The notes beneath the pieces were generated by a model. It worked only from the letters and a program-made list of their open reading frames with translations. It ran no database searches and was not told the DNA's origin. Made by a program: the position numbers and the translations under genes. 49,841 nucleotides of DNA from contig JAGAXM010000035.1 of NCBI GenBank assembly GCA_017940895.1, positions 1 to 49,841 of the forward strand. Reading direction: 5' to 3'. Below are positions 8,932-16,947 of the stretch, piece after piece. Source of the DNA: Clostridiales bacterium. Its GTDB lineage: Bacteria; Bacillota; Clostridia; Saccharofermentanales; Saccharofermentanaceae. How positions within the stretch are numbered: position 1 is the first letter of the stretch; each line of letters begins with the position of its first letter.

Positions 8932-9673
8932 TTTCCACCTCCGTGAACTTGTTGCAGGGGAGCACCGCATCCGCAGTACCCGTAAGTGCCGGCAGAACGT
9001 CGTCGCCCGCTCCCTGCTGCTTTATCCTGCCGTTCGCGATGACTACGATCTCGTCTGCGATCTTGAGGATACGCTCCTGGTGCGAAATGATGATGATGGA
9101 ACTGTCCTTGATGTTCTTTCTCATGTTCTCGAAGATTCGCGTGAGGTTCTGGAAAGACCACAGGTCGATACCTGCCTCCGGCTCGTCGAAAACAGAAAGC
9201 TTCGTGCCTCTTGCAAGCACAGTCGCAATCTCGATACGCTTGAGCTCGCCGCCCGAAAGGGATCCGTTAACCTCGCGGTTGATGTAATCCTTGGCACACA
9301 GGCCGACCTCCGAGAGGTACTTGCAGGCATCGTCGATCTTAAGCTTCGTGTCCTTGCCTGCCGCGATCTTGAGAAGGTCAAAGACCTCGAGGCCCTTGAA
9401 CTTGACGGGCTGCTGGAAAGCAAACGACACGCCTCTTCTCGCGCGGTCCGTGATATTCATCTCGGTGATGTCCTCGCCGTCCAAGATGATCGAACCCGAT
9501 GTGGGCTGAATGATGCCCGCGATCAGCTTCGCGAGCGTGGATTTACCTCCGCCGTTAGGTCCCGTGATTACGGTAAACTTGCCGTCCTGTATATCGAGAT
9601 CGAGTCCGTCGAGGATCCTTTTGGTCTCCCCGGCTTCCTCAACTTCATAGGTCAAACCTCTTATCTGAAGCAT
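8924..9673 (-). CDS. sufC: SufC-family Fe-S assembly ATPase (SmsC-like)
   Basis: A 249-residue cytosolic ABC ATPase of the SufC type, which drives cluster assembly on its SufBD partner. All nucleotide-binding motifs are intact: Walker A GPNGGGKST near residue 39, signature LSGGELKRIEIA, Walker B LSVFDEPEAGID and the switch His in IISHQERIL. GGELKR and EAGID are typical of SufC as opposed to transporter ATPases. There is a strong Shine-Dalgarno (AAGGAGG, 7 bases before the ATG) and its own promoter. The overlap with the SufBD gene indicates translational coupling. Confidence 0.93.
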   Translation of the reverse strand: MLQIRGLTYEVEEAGETKRILDGLDLDIQDGKFTVITGPNGGGKSTLAKLIAGIIQPTSGSIILDGEDITEMNITDRARRGVSFAFQQPVKFKGLEVFDLLKIAAGKDTKLKIDDACKYLSEVGLCAKDYINREVNGSLSGGELKRIEIATVLARGTKLSVFDEPEAGIDLWSFQNLTRIFENMRKNIKDSSIIIISHQERILKIADEIVVIANGRIKQQGAGDDVLPALTGTADAVLPCNKFTEVENG

Positions 9674-9707
9674 GTTAAAGCCTCCTTGTTATTCATATGC
9701 CGCCGCT

Positions 9708-9713
9708 ATTATA
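9708..9713 (-). promoter_or_regulatory. -10 box of the sufCB operon
   Basis: TATAAT on the minus strand, preceded by TTG, 34 bases before the sufC ATG. It faces a second promoter for the divergent DUF4364 gene within the same 112-bp intergenic space, so the two could be controlled together. Confidence 0.5.
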
Positions 9714-9753
9714 CAACGGTTTTCGAAAATATAACAGCGTTATCTGATGAAAA

Positions 9754-9762
9754 TGTTATAAT
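9754..9762 (+). promoter_or_regulatory. Extended -10 promoter of the DUF4364 gene
   Basis: TGTTATAAT (TG, one base, TATAAT) on the plus strand, followed by AAGGAGGA at 9773-9780 and the ATG at 9786. Confidence 0.55.
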
Positions 9763-9785
9763 GTTTTCTGACAAGGAGGACGAAG

Positions 9786-10337
9786 ATGATAAGTTCCGAG
9801 ATCTCAGACGGCAAGATCCATATTCTCTATCTTGTAAAGCACGCACCGGGCGTCAGCTATCAGATGCTGATGGACAAGTGTCTGCAGTCTTTGTACCTCG
9901 ATTTCTTTAATTTCTCCAGGTGCTATAACGAGCTTGTCGCAGGCAATCTCCTCGACAAAGCCGTAGGCGATACCGGCACGGGCGAAGTCATCGGCTCTAA
10001 CGAGACCATAAGGATCACAAGAGGCGGTGAAGCGATACTCGAGGACATCGAGAGCACTCTTAATCTTCAGACCTTAGGATACCTTAAGAAAGCCGCGGCG
10101 GAGCTTCAGGACGAAGTCCGCGACAAGAACTCGGTAAAGGCTTTCGCGAAGCCTTCTTCCGACGACGCGGGCATGTGCGATGTAACTCTTTCGACCGTAA
10201 AAGACGGCAGGAACTTCACCTGCACGTTCAAAGCACCCGCAGCCGAAGTCGACGAGATTCTTACAAAATGGCGTGAGCAAAGCAGCGATATTGCAGATGA
10301 TTTCGTTGCCAAAATGCTCAATAAAGAAGATAAATAA
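9786..10337 (+). CDS. DUF4364 family protein, probable winged-helix regulator
   Basis: A 183-residue protein of the DUF4364 family, found mainly in Clostridia. The N-terminal half (about 5-90) reads as a winged helix-turn-helix: short helices around HILYLVKHAPGVSYQMLMDKCLQ, a recognition-like helix in FFNFSRCYNELVAGNLL, and a wing ending in IRITRGGEAIL. The C-terminal half is a mixed alpha/beta domain of unknown role. It starts 112 bases from the divergent sufC gene, so control of Fe-S assembly is possible, but this is only a positional argument. A strong Shine-Dalgarno supports the start. No terminator is visible after it. Confidence 0.82.
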   Translation: MISSEISDGKIHILYLVKHAPGVSYQMLMDKCLQSLYLDFFNFSRCYNELVAGNLLDKAVGDTGTGEVIGSNETIRITRGGEAILEDIESTLNLQTLGYLKKAAAELQDEVRDKNSVKAFAKPSSDDAGMCDVTLSTVKDGRNFTCTFKAPAAEVDEILTKWREQSSDIADDFVAKMLNKEDK

Positions 10338-10362
10338 TATTTTTATTTGTTAAGTATCCGAT

Positions 10363-10391
10363 TTGTTTCCGAACCCTGACCTGTCTATAAT
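10363..10391 (+). promoter_or_regulatory. Promoter of the amino acid ABC operon
   Basis: TTGTTT (10363-10368), exactly 17 bases, then TATAAT (10386-10391), with an AGGAGG ribosome site just ahead of the ATG at 10428. Confidence 0.7.
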
Positions 10392-10427
10392 CCATACTGT
10401 TGATTATTAATCAGGAGGGTTATTATC

Positions 10428-11243
10428 ATGAACAAGAAGCTTATTAAGACAGTTTCTCTCGCTCTCATCGCATCCCTTGGTTTCGCTATGGCAGGATGCG
10501 CAGGCGAGACAGCAGAGACTTCCGCGCAGGGTGAGACAGCAGCTGCAGGCGAGTTCACAACAGTTACACCCGGTGTTCTCACAATGGCTACAAACGCATT
10601 CTTCCCGCCTTATGAGTACTACGAGGGCGAGCAGATCGTAGGTATCGATGCTGAGATCGCTCAGGCTGTTGCAGACAAGCTCGGTCTCGAGCTCGTTATC
10701 CAGGACGTTGAGTTCGATTCCATCATCGCAGGTGTTCAGTCCGGCATGTATGATATCGGATGCGCAGGCATGACAGTTACCGAAGAGAGAATGCAGTCTG
10801 TTAACTTCACAACAACATATGCTACAGGTATCCAGTCCATCATCGTTGTTGAGGGTTCCGACATCACAGATCTCGACTCCCTTATCGACAGCGGCTGCAT
10901 GATAGGCGTTCAGACAGGTACAACAGGTGATATCTACATGACTGATGAGGTCGGTGAGGACAGAATGGACCGTTACAACAAGGGTAACGATGCAGTTCTC
11001 GCACTTCTTAACGGCACAGTAGGTGCAGTTGTTATCGACAACCAGCCTGCTCAGGCTTTCGTTGCTGCAAATGAGGGTCTTACAATCCTTGAGACACCTT
11101 ACACAGTTGAGGATTACGCTATGTGCGTAAACAAGGACAACGAGGCTTTGCTCGCAGCTATCAACGAGGCTCTCGCTGAGCTTCAGGCTGACGGAACGAT
11201 CGATGCAATCATCGAGACATACATTCCTTCTGAAGAGGCTTAA
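10428..11243 (+). CDS. Polar amino acid ABC transporter substrate-binding lipoprotein
   Basis: A 271-residue family 3 solute-binding protein, anchored outside the membrane by a lipid. Signal peptide residues 1-23 end in lipobox MAGC with Cys24. An Ala/Glu/Thr-rich linker follows, then the two-lobed SBP_bac_3 domain (TMATNAFFPPYEYYEGEQIVGIDAEIAQAV, SGMYDIGCAGMTVTEERMQSVNFT, IGVQTGTTGD). The pattern fits binding of a polar or charged amino acid; the exact ligand cannot be read. It heads an operon with permease and ATPase. A hairpin after it probably leaves more transcript for the binding protein than for the membrane parts. Confidence 0.93.
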   Translation: MNKKLIKTVSLALIASLGFAMAGCAGETAETSAQGETAAAGEFTTVTPGVLTMATNAFFPPYEYYEGEQIVGIDAEIAQAVADKLGLELVIQDVEFDSIIAGVQSGMYDIGCAGMTVTEERMQSVNFTTTYATGIQSIIVVEGSDITDLDSLIDSGCMIGVQTGTTGDIYMTDEVGEDRMDRYNKGNDAVLALLNGTVGAVVIDNQPAQAFVAANEGLTILETPYTVEDYAMCVNKDNEALLAAINEALAELQADGTIDAIIETYIPSEEA

Positions 11244-11284
11244 TCTTAATCAGACCTGCCTCTAAGGTATAAACAGTAAACAAG

Positions 11285-11316
11285 GCGGCGGATTTACTCT
11301 TTATTTCCGCCGCTTT
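11285..11316 (+). terminator. Intercistronic hairpin, probable attenuating terminator
   Basis: An 8-bp GC-rich stem (GCGGCGGA 11285-11292 with TCCGCCGC 11306-11313) and a 13-base loop are followed by TTT only. The weak T-run suggests partial termination or mRNA 3'-end protection between the binding protein and the permease. Confidence 0.55.
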
Positions 11317-11364
11317 CGCATTTAAAATAAAGAAGTTGTTTATTAAAGAATACGGAGTAGTGAA

Positions 11365-12117
11365 ATGTATTTATACCAATTGTCGATAGAGGACTGGTGG
11401 AAAGACCTTAAAGACACCTTCGTCCTTAACTTCATCGCCGATGACCGCTACATGCTGCTGGTCAAAGGTCTCGGTAATACCTTCCTGGTTACATTAGGTG
11501 CAACGTTCCTGGGTATCATCCTGGGTGTCCTGGTCGCACTTGTAAGATCGACCTATGACAAGAACATCAGCGATATGCGTCCGGGCTTCGGCAAAGGCTT
11601 CCTCATCGTCCTTAACAAGATCGCTTCCGCATATCTTACGGTCATCCGCGGAACCCCTATGCTCGTTCAGCTGATGATCGCCTACTTCGTTATCTTCGTA
11701 TCAATAGCACAGCACAAGACCATCGTCGCGATCATCGCATTCGGTATCAACTCCGGCGCATACGTCGCAGAGATCATCCGTTCGGGTATCATGAGCATCG
11801 ATCCCGGACAGTTCGAAGCAGGAAGATCCCTGGGCTTTAACTACGCACAGACGATGCTCTATATCATCATCCCTCAGGCATTAAAGAACGTACTCCCCGC
11901 ACTCGCGAACGAGTTCATCGTATTGATCAAGGAGACATCCGTCTCCTGCTATATCGGTCTTCACGACCTGACCAAGGGCGGCGAGATCATAAGATCCAGA
12001 ACATATACGGCATTCATGCCGCTTCTGGCGGTCGCGATCATCTACCTTGTGATCGTCATGTTCTTCACTAAGCTTGTAGGAATTCTCGAAAGGAGGTTGA
12101 GAAACAGTGAGCGCTGA
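11365..12117 (+). CDS. Polar amino acid ABC transporter permease (HisM/GlnP type)
   Basis: A 250-residue inner-membrane permease with about five hydrophobic spans. The EAA-type cytoplasmic loop that contacts the ATPase is present ([20 protein letters not shown], then [18 protein letters not shown]). [18 protein letters not shown] is a hallmark of the His/Glu/Gln permease family. One permease gene is present, so the transporter probably uses a homodimer. It overlaps the following ATPase gene by 11 bases. Confidence 0.93.
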   Translation: MYLYQLSIEDWWKDLKDTFVLNFIADDRYMLLVKGLGNTFLVTLGATFLGIILGVLVALVRSTYDKNISDMRPGFGKGFLIVLNKIASAYLTVIRGTPMLVQLMIAYFVIFVSIAQHKTIVAIIAFGINSGAYVAEIIRSGIMSIDPGQFEAGRSLGFNYAQTMLYIIIPQALKNVLPALANEFIVLIKETSVSCYIGLHDLTKGGEIIRSRTYTAFMPLLAVAIIYLVIVMFFTKLVGILERRLRNSER

Positions 12118-12850
12118 TCACCTCATTTCGGTAAAAGATTTAAAGAAGTACTATAACGGGGGCGCGATAAAAGCCCTCGACGGCGTCAGCATCGATATCG
12201 ACAAGGGAGAGGTTGTAGTTATCATCGGACCCTCTGGCTCCGGTAAGTCCACTCTCCTTCGTTCCCTGAACCTTCTTGAGATCCCCACTTCGGGCACCAT
12301 CACATTCGAGGGTACGGATATCACATCCAAGGGCAATGACATCAACAAGTTCCGTCAGAAGATGGGAATGGTATTCCAGCACTTTAACCTCTTCCCTCAC
12401 CTGACGATCCTCAATAACATGACGCTTGCCCCCCGCAAGCTCAAGCACGAGAGCCACGAGGAATCCGAGAAGTTCGCCCGCGAGCTTCTTAATAAGGTCG
12501 CTCTCGGGGACCGTGCCGATGCATATCCTTCGCAGCTGTCAGGAGGACAGAAGCAGAGAATCGCTATCGTAAGAGCGCTTGCGATGAGACCTGATGTACT
12601 GCTTTTCGACGAGCCTACGTCTGCGCTTGACCCCGAGATGGTAGGCGAAGTTCTCGACGTTATGAAGGACCTCGCACGAGAAGGCATGACAATGGTTGTC
12701 GTAACCCACGAAATGGGTTTTGCAAGAGAAGTCGGAGACCGTATAATATTTATGGATGAAGGCAGGATCGTCGTCGAAGGCACGCCCGCCGAGATCTTCG
12801 GTCAGACGGACAACGAGAGACTCAAGACTTTCCTCGCGAAGGTCCTGTAA
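12107..12850 (+). CDS. Polar amino acid ABC transporter ATPase (GlnQ/HisP type)
   Basis: A 247-residue cytosolic ATPase that powers the transporter above. Walker [10 protein letters not shown] near residue 43, Q-loop [12 protein letters not shown], signature [16 protein letters not shown], Walker [16 protein letters not shown] and the switch His in VVTHEMGFA are all intact. The start is GTG at 12107, with AGGAGG about 10 bases upstream inside the permease gene. The overlap indicates translational coupling. Confidence 0.95.
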   Translation: MSADHLISVKDLKKYYNGGAIKALDGVSIDIDKGEVVVIIGPSGSGKSTLLRSLNLLEIPTSGTITFEGTDITSKGNDINKFRQKMGMVFQHFNLFPHLTILNNMTLAPRKLKHESHEESEKFARELLNKVALGDRADAYPSQLSGGQKQRIAIVRALAMRPDVLLFDEPTSALDPEMVGEVLDVMKDLAREGMTMVVVTHEMGFAREVGDRIIFMDEGRIVVEGTPAEIFGQTDNERLKTFLAKVL

Positions 12851-12869
12851 TAAAGAAAGAGGTACTACC

Positions 12870-13430
12870 ATGGCAGAATCCACAAACACACCCGGCACAC
12901 CTATCTCCGAGTACATTAAGGGCGCTTTCGCAGGCTTTTATAACCCTATCCTCGGTATCAGAGACTTAAGCGCGAAGATGTCCACAACGGCAGCAGTCGT
13001 TTTCTCGGGCGCATGTGCACTCGCCCTTTACATCCTCGCCGTTATCATGAGATCTTTCAGCGCACGCGACTATCTCGATGACGTCTTCTTCAGCATCGTA
13101 ATCGATTCTTTCATCACATATGCACTCATGACATTCGGTATCGCAGGTATCGCATGGGTCATATCCAAGATTCAGGGTACAAACGGCAAGTTCTCCGAGC
13201 TCCTCGGCAAAGTTACAATGTCGATCGTTCCCGGTGCGCTCATCACTATCTGGGGTTCCGGTCTGTCCTTCGTTCCTTATGCAGGAACATTCTTCAGCAT
13301 CGCAGGCAGAGCTTATATCGCTATCCTCCTGTTCGAGAATCTCAAAGACGACCGTCTTTCAGGCAGAAAGCAGTTCTTCACAGCTGCTGTCATTGCTGCA
13401 CTCGGAATCGCTATCGCATATATTTTCTGA
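12870..13430 (+). CDS. Yip1-like small membrane protein
   Basis: A 186-residue polytopic protein with about five hydrophobic segments. The arrangement, short polar N-terminus followed by YIKGAFAGFYNPI and then closely spaced helices with LLGKVTMSIVPGAL, resembles bacterial Yip1-family proteins. Its function is unknown. The open frame runs upstream into the ATPase gene, but the ATG at 12870 has AAAGAGGT ahead and begins 19 bases after the ATPase stop, so it is the likely start. It probably belongs to the same transcript as the amino acid transporter, whether or not it works with it. Confidence 0.72.
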   Translation: MAESTNTPGTPISEYIKGAFAGFYNPILGIRDLSAKMSTTAAVVFSGACALALYILAVIMRSFSARDYLDDVFFSIVIDSFITYALMTFGIAGIAWVISKIQGTNGKFSELLGKVTMSIVPGALITIWGSGLSFVPYAGTFFSIAGRAYIAILLFENLKDDRLSGRKQFFTAAVIAALGIAIAYIF

Positions 13431-13437
13431 TTAACAG

Positions 13438-13454
13438 GGCTTAGTCACTAAGCC
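13438..13454. repeat. Short inverted repeat, possible weak terminator
   Basis: GGCTTAG, TCA, CTAAGCC: a perfect 7-bp stem with a 3-base loop just after the Yip1-like gene, followed by TTCCTTAATC. The T-run is poor, so it may be a terminator, a processing site or a structure occluding the next start. Confidence 0.45.
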
Positions 13455-13466
13455 TTCCTTAATCTC

Positions 13467-14618
13467 ATGGGCAATGATCTGAACTACACGCTGATGTATC
13501 TGGAGATAAATCTTATCTCCATTGTGTTGGTCGCGCTCATCCACTACAAGACGGGCGGACTGACCAAGATGGTGGCACAGCGCAACTTCGCCATGGCGAT
13601 CGACGCGGAGATGATATTCTTCCTGTCGGACACCATGTGCGTCACCATGTACAATGGCCTGTTCACTTACATTCCGGCTTTAGTATTCTTCTTTAAGACG
13701 GTCTACTTCCTGTCGACGTCGCTCATGTGCTTCTACTGGTTCGTTTACTTCGAGCACTTGCAGGGGACTCCGTTCGTCAAGAACAGGAAGCGCGTGCTGC
13801 TGTCATCCGTACTTGTATGGGTGATGGGAATACTTCTTGTCATCAACATCTTTACAGGCTGCTGCTTTTACATCGACGAAGACGGAGTCTACAACAGAGG
13901 AAAGCTGTTCATACTGCTTTATCTCATCTCGTATGCTTATGTCTTCTTCACATGCACCCGCGCACTTATAAGGATCTTCAAGAAACAGTATTACTCACAG
14001 CGTCGCAAGTTAATTAAGCTCGCGCTCTTCCCCGTTGTTCCTGCGATCGCGGGCATCATCCAGTTTATTAATCCCGCGCTGCCGCTCGCGTGTGCGGCAC
14101 TGTCGTTCGCGACTCTGATCATCTACATGGACTGGACAGACGAGATGATATCGGTCGACCCGCTTACCGGTCTTAACAACAGGAAAATGATCGACCACTA
14201 CTACAATATGTGGCGCGACGACAAGGATGATAACGCTTCCCTGTACCTTCTCATGATTGATGCCAACAAGTTCAAGAGCATCAACGACACTTACGGACAC
14301 CTCCAGGGCGACAAGGCTCTGATACGCATCGCCGACGCCATGCGCCTCGGACTTAAAGGTCACAACAAAAGATCACTCATCGCGCGTTACGGCGGCGACG
14401 AGTTCGTCATCCTGATCTGGGCTGAAAGCGATGTCATGATCGAGAACCTGATCGGCCGCATCAACCGCGAGCTCAACCGTCTGAACAAGGAAGCAAATTC
14501 GCCCTACGACCTCACTGTCAGCATCGGCTACGAGAAGGCATCCTCCGACCTTCCTCTCAAGGACCTCATCGAAAAGGCCGACGCCCACCTCTACGAAGCC
14601 AAGAAAAACAACCGATAA
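13467..14618 (+). CDS. Membrane-bound GGDEF diguanylate cyclase
   Basis: A 383-residue protein. Residues 1-222 hold six or seven hydrophobic spans and form an uncharacterised membrane sensor. Residues about 225-383 are a GGDEF domain that would make cyclic di-GMP from two GTP. The active-site motif GGDEF is intact at 309-313, and the upstream DPLTGLNNRK and IDANKFKSINDTYGH segments are typical. The RxxD inhibitory site expected at about 300-303 reads NKRS, so product inhibition by that route is unlikely. No Shine-Dalgarno is obvious before the ATG. No EAL domain or PilZ effector is seen in this window. Confidence 0.9.
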   Translation: MGNDLNYTLMYLEINLISIVLVALIHYKTGGLTKMVAQRNFAMAIDAEMIFFLSDTMCVTMYNGLFTYIPALVFFFKTVYFLSTSLMCFYWFVYFEHLQGTPFVKNRKRVLLSSVLVWVMGILLVINIFTGCCFYIDEDGVYNRGKLFILLYLISYAYVFFTCTRALIRIFKKQYYSQRRKLIKLALFPVVPAIAGIIQFINPALPLACAALSFATLIIYMDWTDEMISVDPLTGLNNRKMIDHYYNMWRDDKDDNASLYLLMIDANKFKSINDTYGHLQGDKALIRIADAMRLGLKGHNKRSLIARYGGDEFVILIWAESDVMIENLIGRINRELNRLNKEANSPYDLTVSIGYEKASSDLPLKDLIEKADAHLYEAKKNNR

Positions 14619-14619
14619 A

Positions 14620-14684
14620 CACCTGCGCTTGGCCGCGGACAGTGCGCTCGTCGCTACGCTCCTCCGCAACTTGCAGCGCAGGTG
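14620..14684. repeat. Large hairpin after the GGDEF gene
   Basis: A 10-bp perfect stem (14620-14629 with 14675-14684) closes a 45-base GC-rich interior that includes CGTCGCTACGCTCCTC. No T-run follows, so it is not a simple terminator. It may be an intergenic repeat unit or a 3' mRNA structure. Confidence 0.6.
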
Positions 14685-14713
14685 CTTATCGATTGAAAAA
14701 CTGAGGCAAGTGA

Positions 14714-14791
14714 AACACCCCCTATGCTCTGCTAGTTCCGCAGGCACCTCGTGCCGAGGACCTGTTCGACGCCAAGAGCGTAGGGGGTGTT
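14714..14791. repeat. Long hairpin downstream of tRNA-Thr
   Basis: A 17-base arm (14714-14730) pairs with 14775-14791, with one G-T wobble. The inner hairpin is GGCAC, CTC, GTGCC (14743-14755). It lies only 7 bases beyond the CCA end of the tRNA, so it could act in 3'-end formation of the tRNA transcript or as a bidirectional terminator. Neither flank has a strong T-run. Confidence 0.6.
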
Positions 14792-14798
14792 GAACATT

Positions 14799-14874
14799 TG
14801 GAGCCTCCAGCCGGGATCGAACCGGCGACCTCATCCTTACCATGGATGCGCTCTACCTACTGAGCTATAGAGGC
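14799..14874 (-). tRNA. tRNA-Thr (anticodon GGT)
   Basis: A 76-base cloverleaf on the minus strand with CCA encoded. The acceptor stem GCCTCTA pairs with TGGAGGC (one G-T), the discriminator base is T, the D arm contains GCTCAGTAGGTAGAGC, and the T arm contains GGTTCGATCC. The anticodon stem CATCC/GGATG encloses the loop ATGGTAA, giving anticodon GGT for threonine codons ACC/ACU. Confidence 0.96.
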
Positions 14875-14919
14875 GTGCTCAAAAAGCTTAAGAAGTATAT
14901 CACAAAGACTATCGTAATA

Positions 14920-16179
14920 TCAATAATCGAAGCCGTAAACGTGCTTTAACGCAAGCGCTGCGAGACGAAGTCCGGGAGTCTTCTTGTTTGACGGATGAAT
15001 ATTGCCGATCTCACCGCAGTCCATGATATCCGCCATATAGGTATCATGCACCGTATCGGCGACGAGCTCCTGCTGTACGCGAAGTTCAGCCCACTTAACC
15101 TCCTCGGGATCTCCCGCAGGCGGGAAAGGAGGAAGCTTGCAGAACAGGAACGGCATATTCTCATTGCGGAACAGTTCACGCCATTCTTCGATCAGAGACG
15201 TGAACACCGCCGCATATTCTGTGCTGTGTGCGCCCGTATCCTCTTCACCCTGATAGAAGATGACTCCGCGAAGTGCAAAAGGCACGATCCTCATGACCAT
15301 CGCTTCGAACAGAGCACCGGGACGTCTAACGGACAGAGGTCCTACCGGAGGCGGCCATGCACCGGGACCGGTGATCTTCTCTACATCAAAGTATGTTATA
15401 TAAGGATCCTTTCGCAGAACGGCATTTACCTTGTTGCAGAACTCCTCGCCCTCATCGAGGTACGCTGCCTCGGCTGCGAGGTACTCTTCCTTGGAGTTCC
15501 ACTTCTCGCACTCAGCCTTAAAGATATCAAGGTAACGCTGACCCTCGGGGGTCTTCTTCAACGCATCAACCGACTGCCAGCAGGAGATTGACGTGCCTCC
15601 GAGGTAACAGCCTATCACGCCGAAATGAAGATCCTCACAGCCATCGGCGTGCTCCTCCAGGAACCTTTGGACCTCAAGCATAAAGTAGTAACCGACGCCG
15701 GTCATGCCGTAGCATGTGGATGAATCGATCACATCCCAGCGGGTCTCATCTTCTGCCTCGAGAAGCTCCTCACCGACAGTATCAAACACCGGAACATTAT
15801 AGAAATGTATGCGCGTCTTCGGGCACGACGGAACTACAGTAGCAGCATCCGCGGATCTTCCCAGAGGATACTCCATGTTGCTCTGTCCGCCTGCAAGCCA
15901 CACCTCACCGATATAGACATTATGGATCGTGATCTCATCGACCTGCGAATCTACCCAAAGTGTATAAGGACCTCCCGCCGGAAGAGCGTCCAATTCAATG
16001 ACAAATGATCCGTCTTCTTTTAAATTATCCCCGTCCGCAATGCCTTCACTGAGGATCTCATCGCCATCCAAAATACGCGCCAGGACAGATACTGCATTGT
16101 TGTCGGCAACGCCGAAAACACGTATCTGCTCATCTCTTTGGAACACAATGTTATCTTTGAAAATGCCGTTAAGTCTCAT
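14920..16179 (-). CDS. Sialate O-acetylesterase-like carbohydrate esterase (SASA domain)
   Basis: A 419-residue hydrolase related to sialate O-acetylesterases and xylan acetylesterases of the SGNH-like type. The nucleophile motif GQSNME places Ser100. FYQGEEDT lies mid-protein, and the C-terminal DCGEIGNIHPSNK carries the likely Asp/His of the triad. A beta-sandwich N-terminal region (about 1-90) precedes the catalytic domain. There is no signal peptide, so it should work in the cytosol on imported acetylated sugars. It lies one base after the SDR gene, with AGAGG before the ATG. Proximity to a GH5 enzyme suggests deacetylation of plant polysaccharide fragments, which is inference. Confidence 0.88.
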   Translation of the reverse strand: MRLNGIFKDNIVFQRDEQIRVFGVADNNAVSVLARILDGDEILSEGIADGDNLKEDGSFVIELDALPAGGPYTLWVDSQVDEITIHNVYIGEVWLAGGQSNMEYPLGRSADAATVVPSCPKTRIHFYNVPVFDTVGEELLEAEDETRWDVIDSSTCYGMTGVGYYFMLEVQRFLEEHADGCEDLHFGVIGCYLGGTSISCWQSVDALKKTPEGQRYLDIFKAECEKWNSKEEYLAAEAAYLDEGEEFCNKVNAVLRKDPYITYFDVEKITGPGAWPPPVGPLSVRRPGALFEAMVMRIVPFALRGVIFYQGEEDTGAHSTEYAAVFTSLIEEWRELFRNENMPFLFCKLPPFPPAGDPEEVKWAELRVQQELVADTVHDTYMADIMDCGEIGNIHPSNKKTPGLRLAALALKHVYGFDY

Positions 16180-16180
16180 A

Positions 16181-16945
16181 TCAGCCTCTGTAGAATAATT
16201 CCAGGAACAAGCCTACGGGGATAAACTTCGCACCGACATGCAGCGCCTTGTTCGGCAGGCCGTATACGAACATCCTTCTGCCGTGTTTTGCAGCCTTAAG
16301 CGAAGCCGCTGCGAGCTTGTCAGCATCCGCCGCAACAAACTTACGGAATCCGGTAAACTCAGAAGACTTACCGTCGGTCGCAAGCTTATTAAACTCAGTC
16401 TCGACAGGACCGGGGCAGACGACCGTAACGGATATGCCGCGGCTTTTAAGCTCGATCGCGAGCGCACGTGAGAATGAGACTACATAAGACTTCGATGCTG
16501 CATATACTGTGAATCCGGGCTGCGGGAGATATGCCGCAGACGAACCTACATTAATGATGCGTGCGCCGCGGTTCATGAACGGGATCACTTCGCGTGTCAG
16601 CACGGACAGCGCCGTGCAGTTCAATGTAACAGTATCTGCGATATCGGAAGCATCGCGGTCAGCGATCTTACCCTTCTTACCCATGCCCGCGCAGTTGATA
16701 AGCAAAGTCACATCGGGATTCTCGCTCTGAAGCTTAGCCTTGATCACATCGATTCCTTCAGCAACAAGAAGGTCAGCCTGAACAGGCACCAGCTTATCCG
16801 AAAGCTGCGCCATCTCATTCAGCCTGTCTATGCGGCGGGCTACTATCCATATCTTATCGGGACAATCTGAAGATTCGAGAAGCGCCTTAACAAAAGCCTT
16901 CCCTATACCGGAAGATGCACCTGTGATAATTGCTGTACGGGGCAT
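16181..16945 (-). CDS. Short-chain dehydrogenase/reductase
   Basis: A 254-residue NAD(P)-dependent oxidoreductase of the classical SDR family. The cofactor motif is TGASSGIG (9-15), NCAGMG follows at 84-89, and the catalytic Ser135/136, Tyr148 and Lys152 are intact (VYAASKSY). Arg37/Arg38 after the second strand suggest NADPH preference. The C-terminal PNKALHVGAKFIPVGLFLELFY resembles SDRs of the DltE/YdfG-like group acting on acyl or keto substrates. The substrate is unknown. It lies between a disordered-protein gene (2-base gap) and the esterase gene (1-base gap), so cotranscription is likely. Confidence 0.9.
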   Translation of the reverse strand: MPRTAIITGASSGIGKAFVKALLESSDCPDKIWIVARRIDRLNEMAQLSDKLVPVQADLLVAEGIDVIKAKLQSENPDVTLLINCAGMGKKGKIADRDASDIADTVTLNCTALSVLTREVIPFMNRGARIINVGSSAAYLPQPGFTVYAASKSYVVSFSRALAIELKSRGISVTVVCPGPVETEFNKLATDGKSSEFTGFRKFVAADADKLAAASLKAAKHGRRMFVYGLPNKALHVGAKFIPVGLFLELFYRG

Positions 16946-16947
16946 TA

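Noticed and set aside
8064..9423. Arg/Ser-rich overlapping frames within sufCB
   Set aside because: Frame-shifted shadows of conserved genes, with no initiation signals.
10338..10427. Riboswitch upstream of the amino acid ABC operon
   Set aside because: The gap has a promoter and ribosome site with only about 30 bases of leader, too short for a known riboswitch; no riboswitch signature was found elsewhere in the window.
14799..14874. tRNA-Thr as attachment site of the mobile element
   Set aside because: It is about 29 kb from the integrase, and no tRNA fragment is seen at the element's left end.
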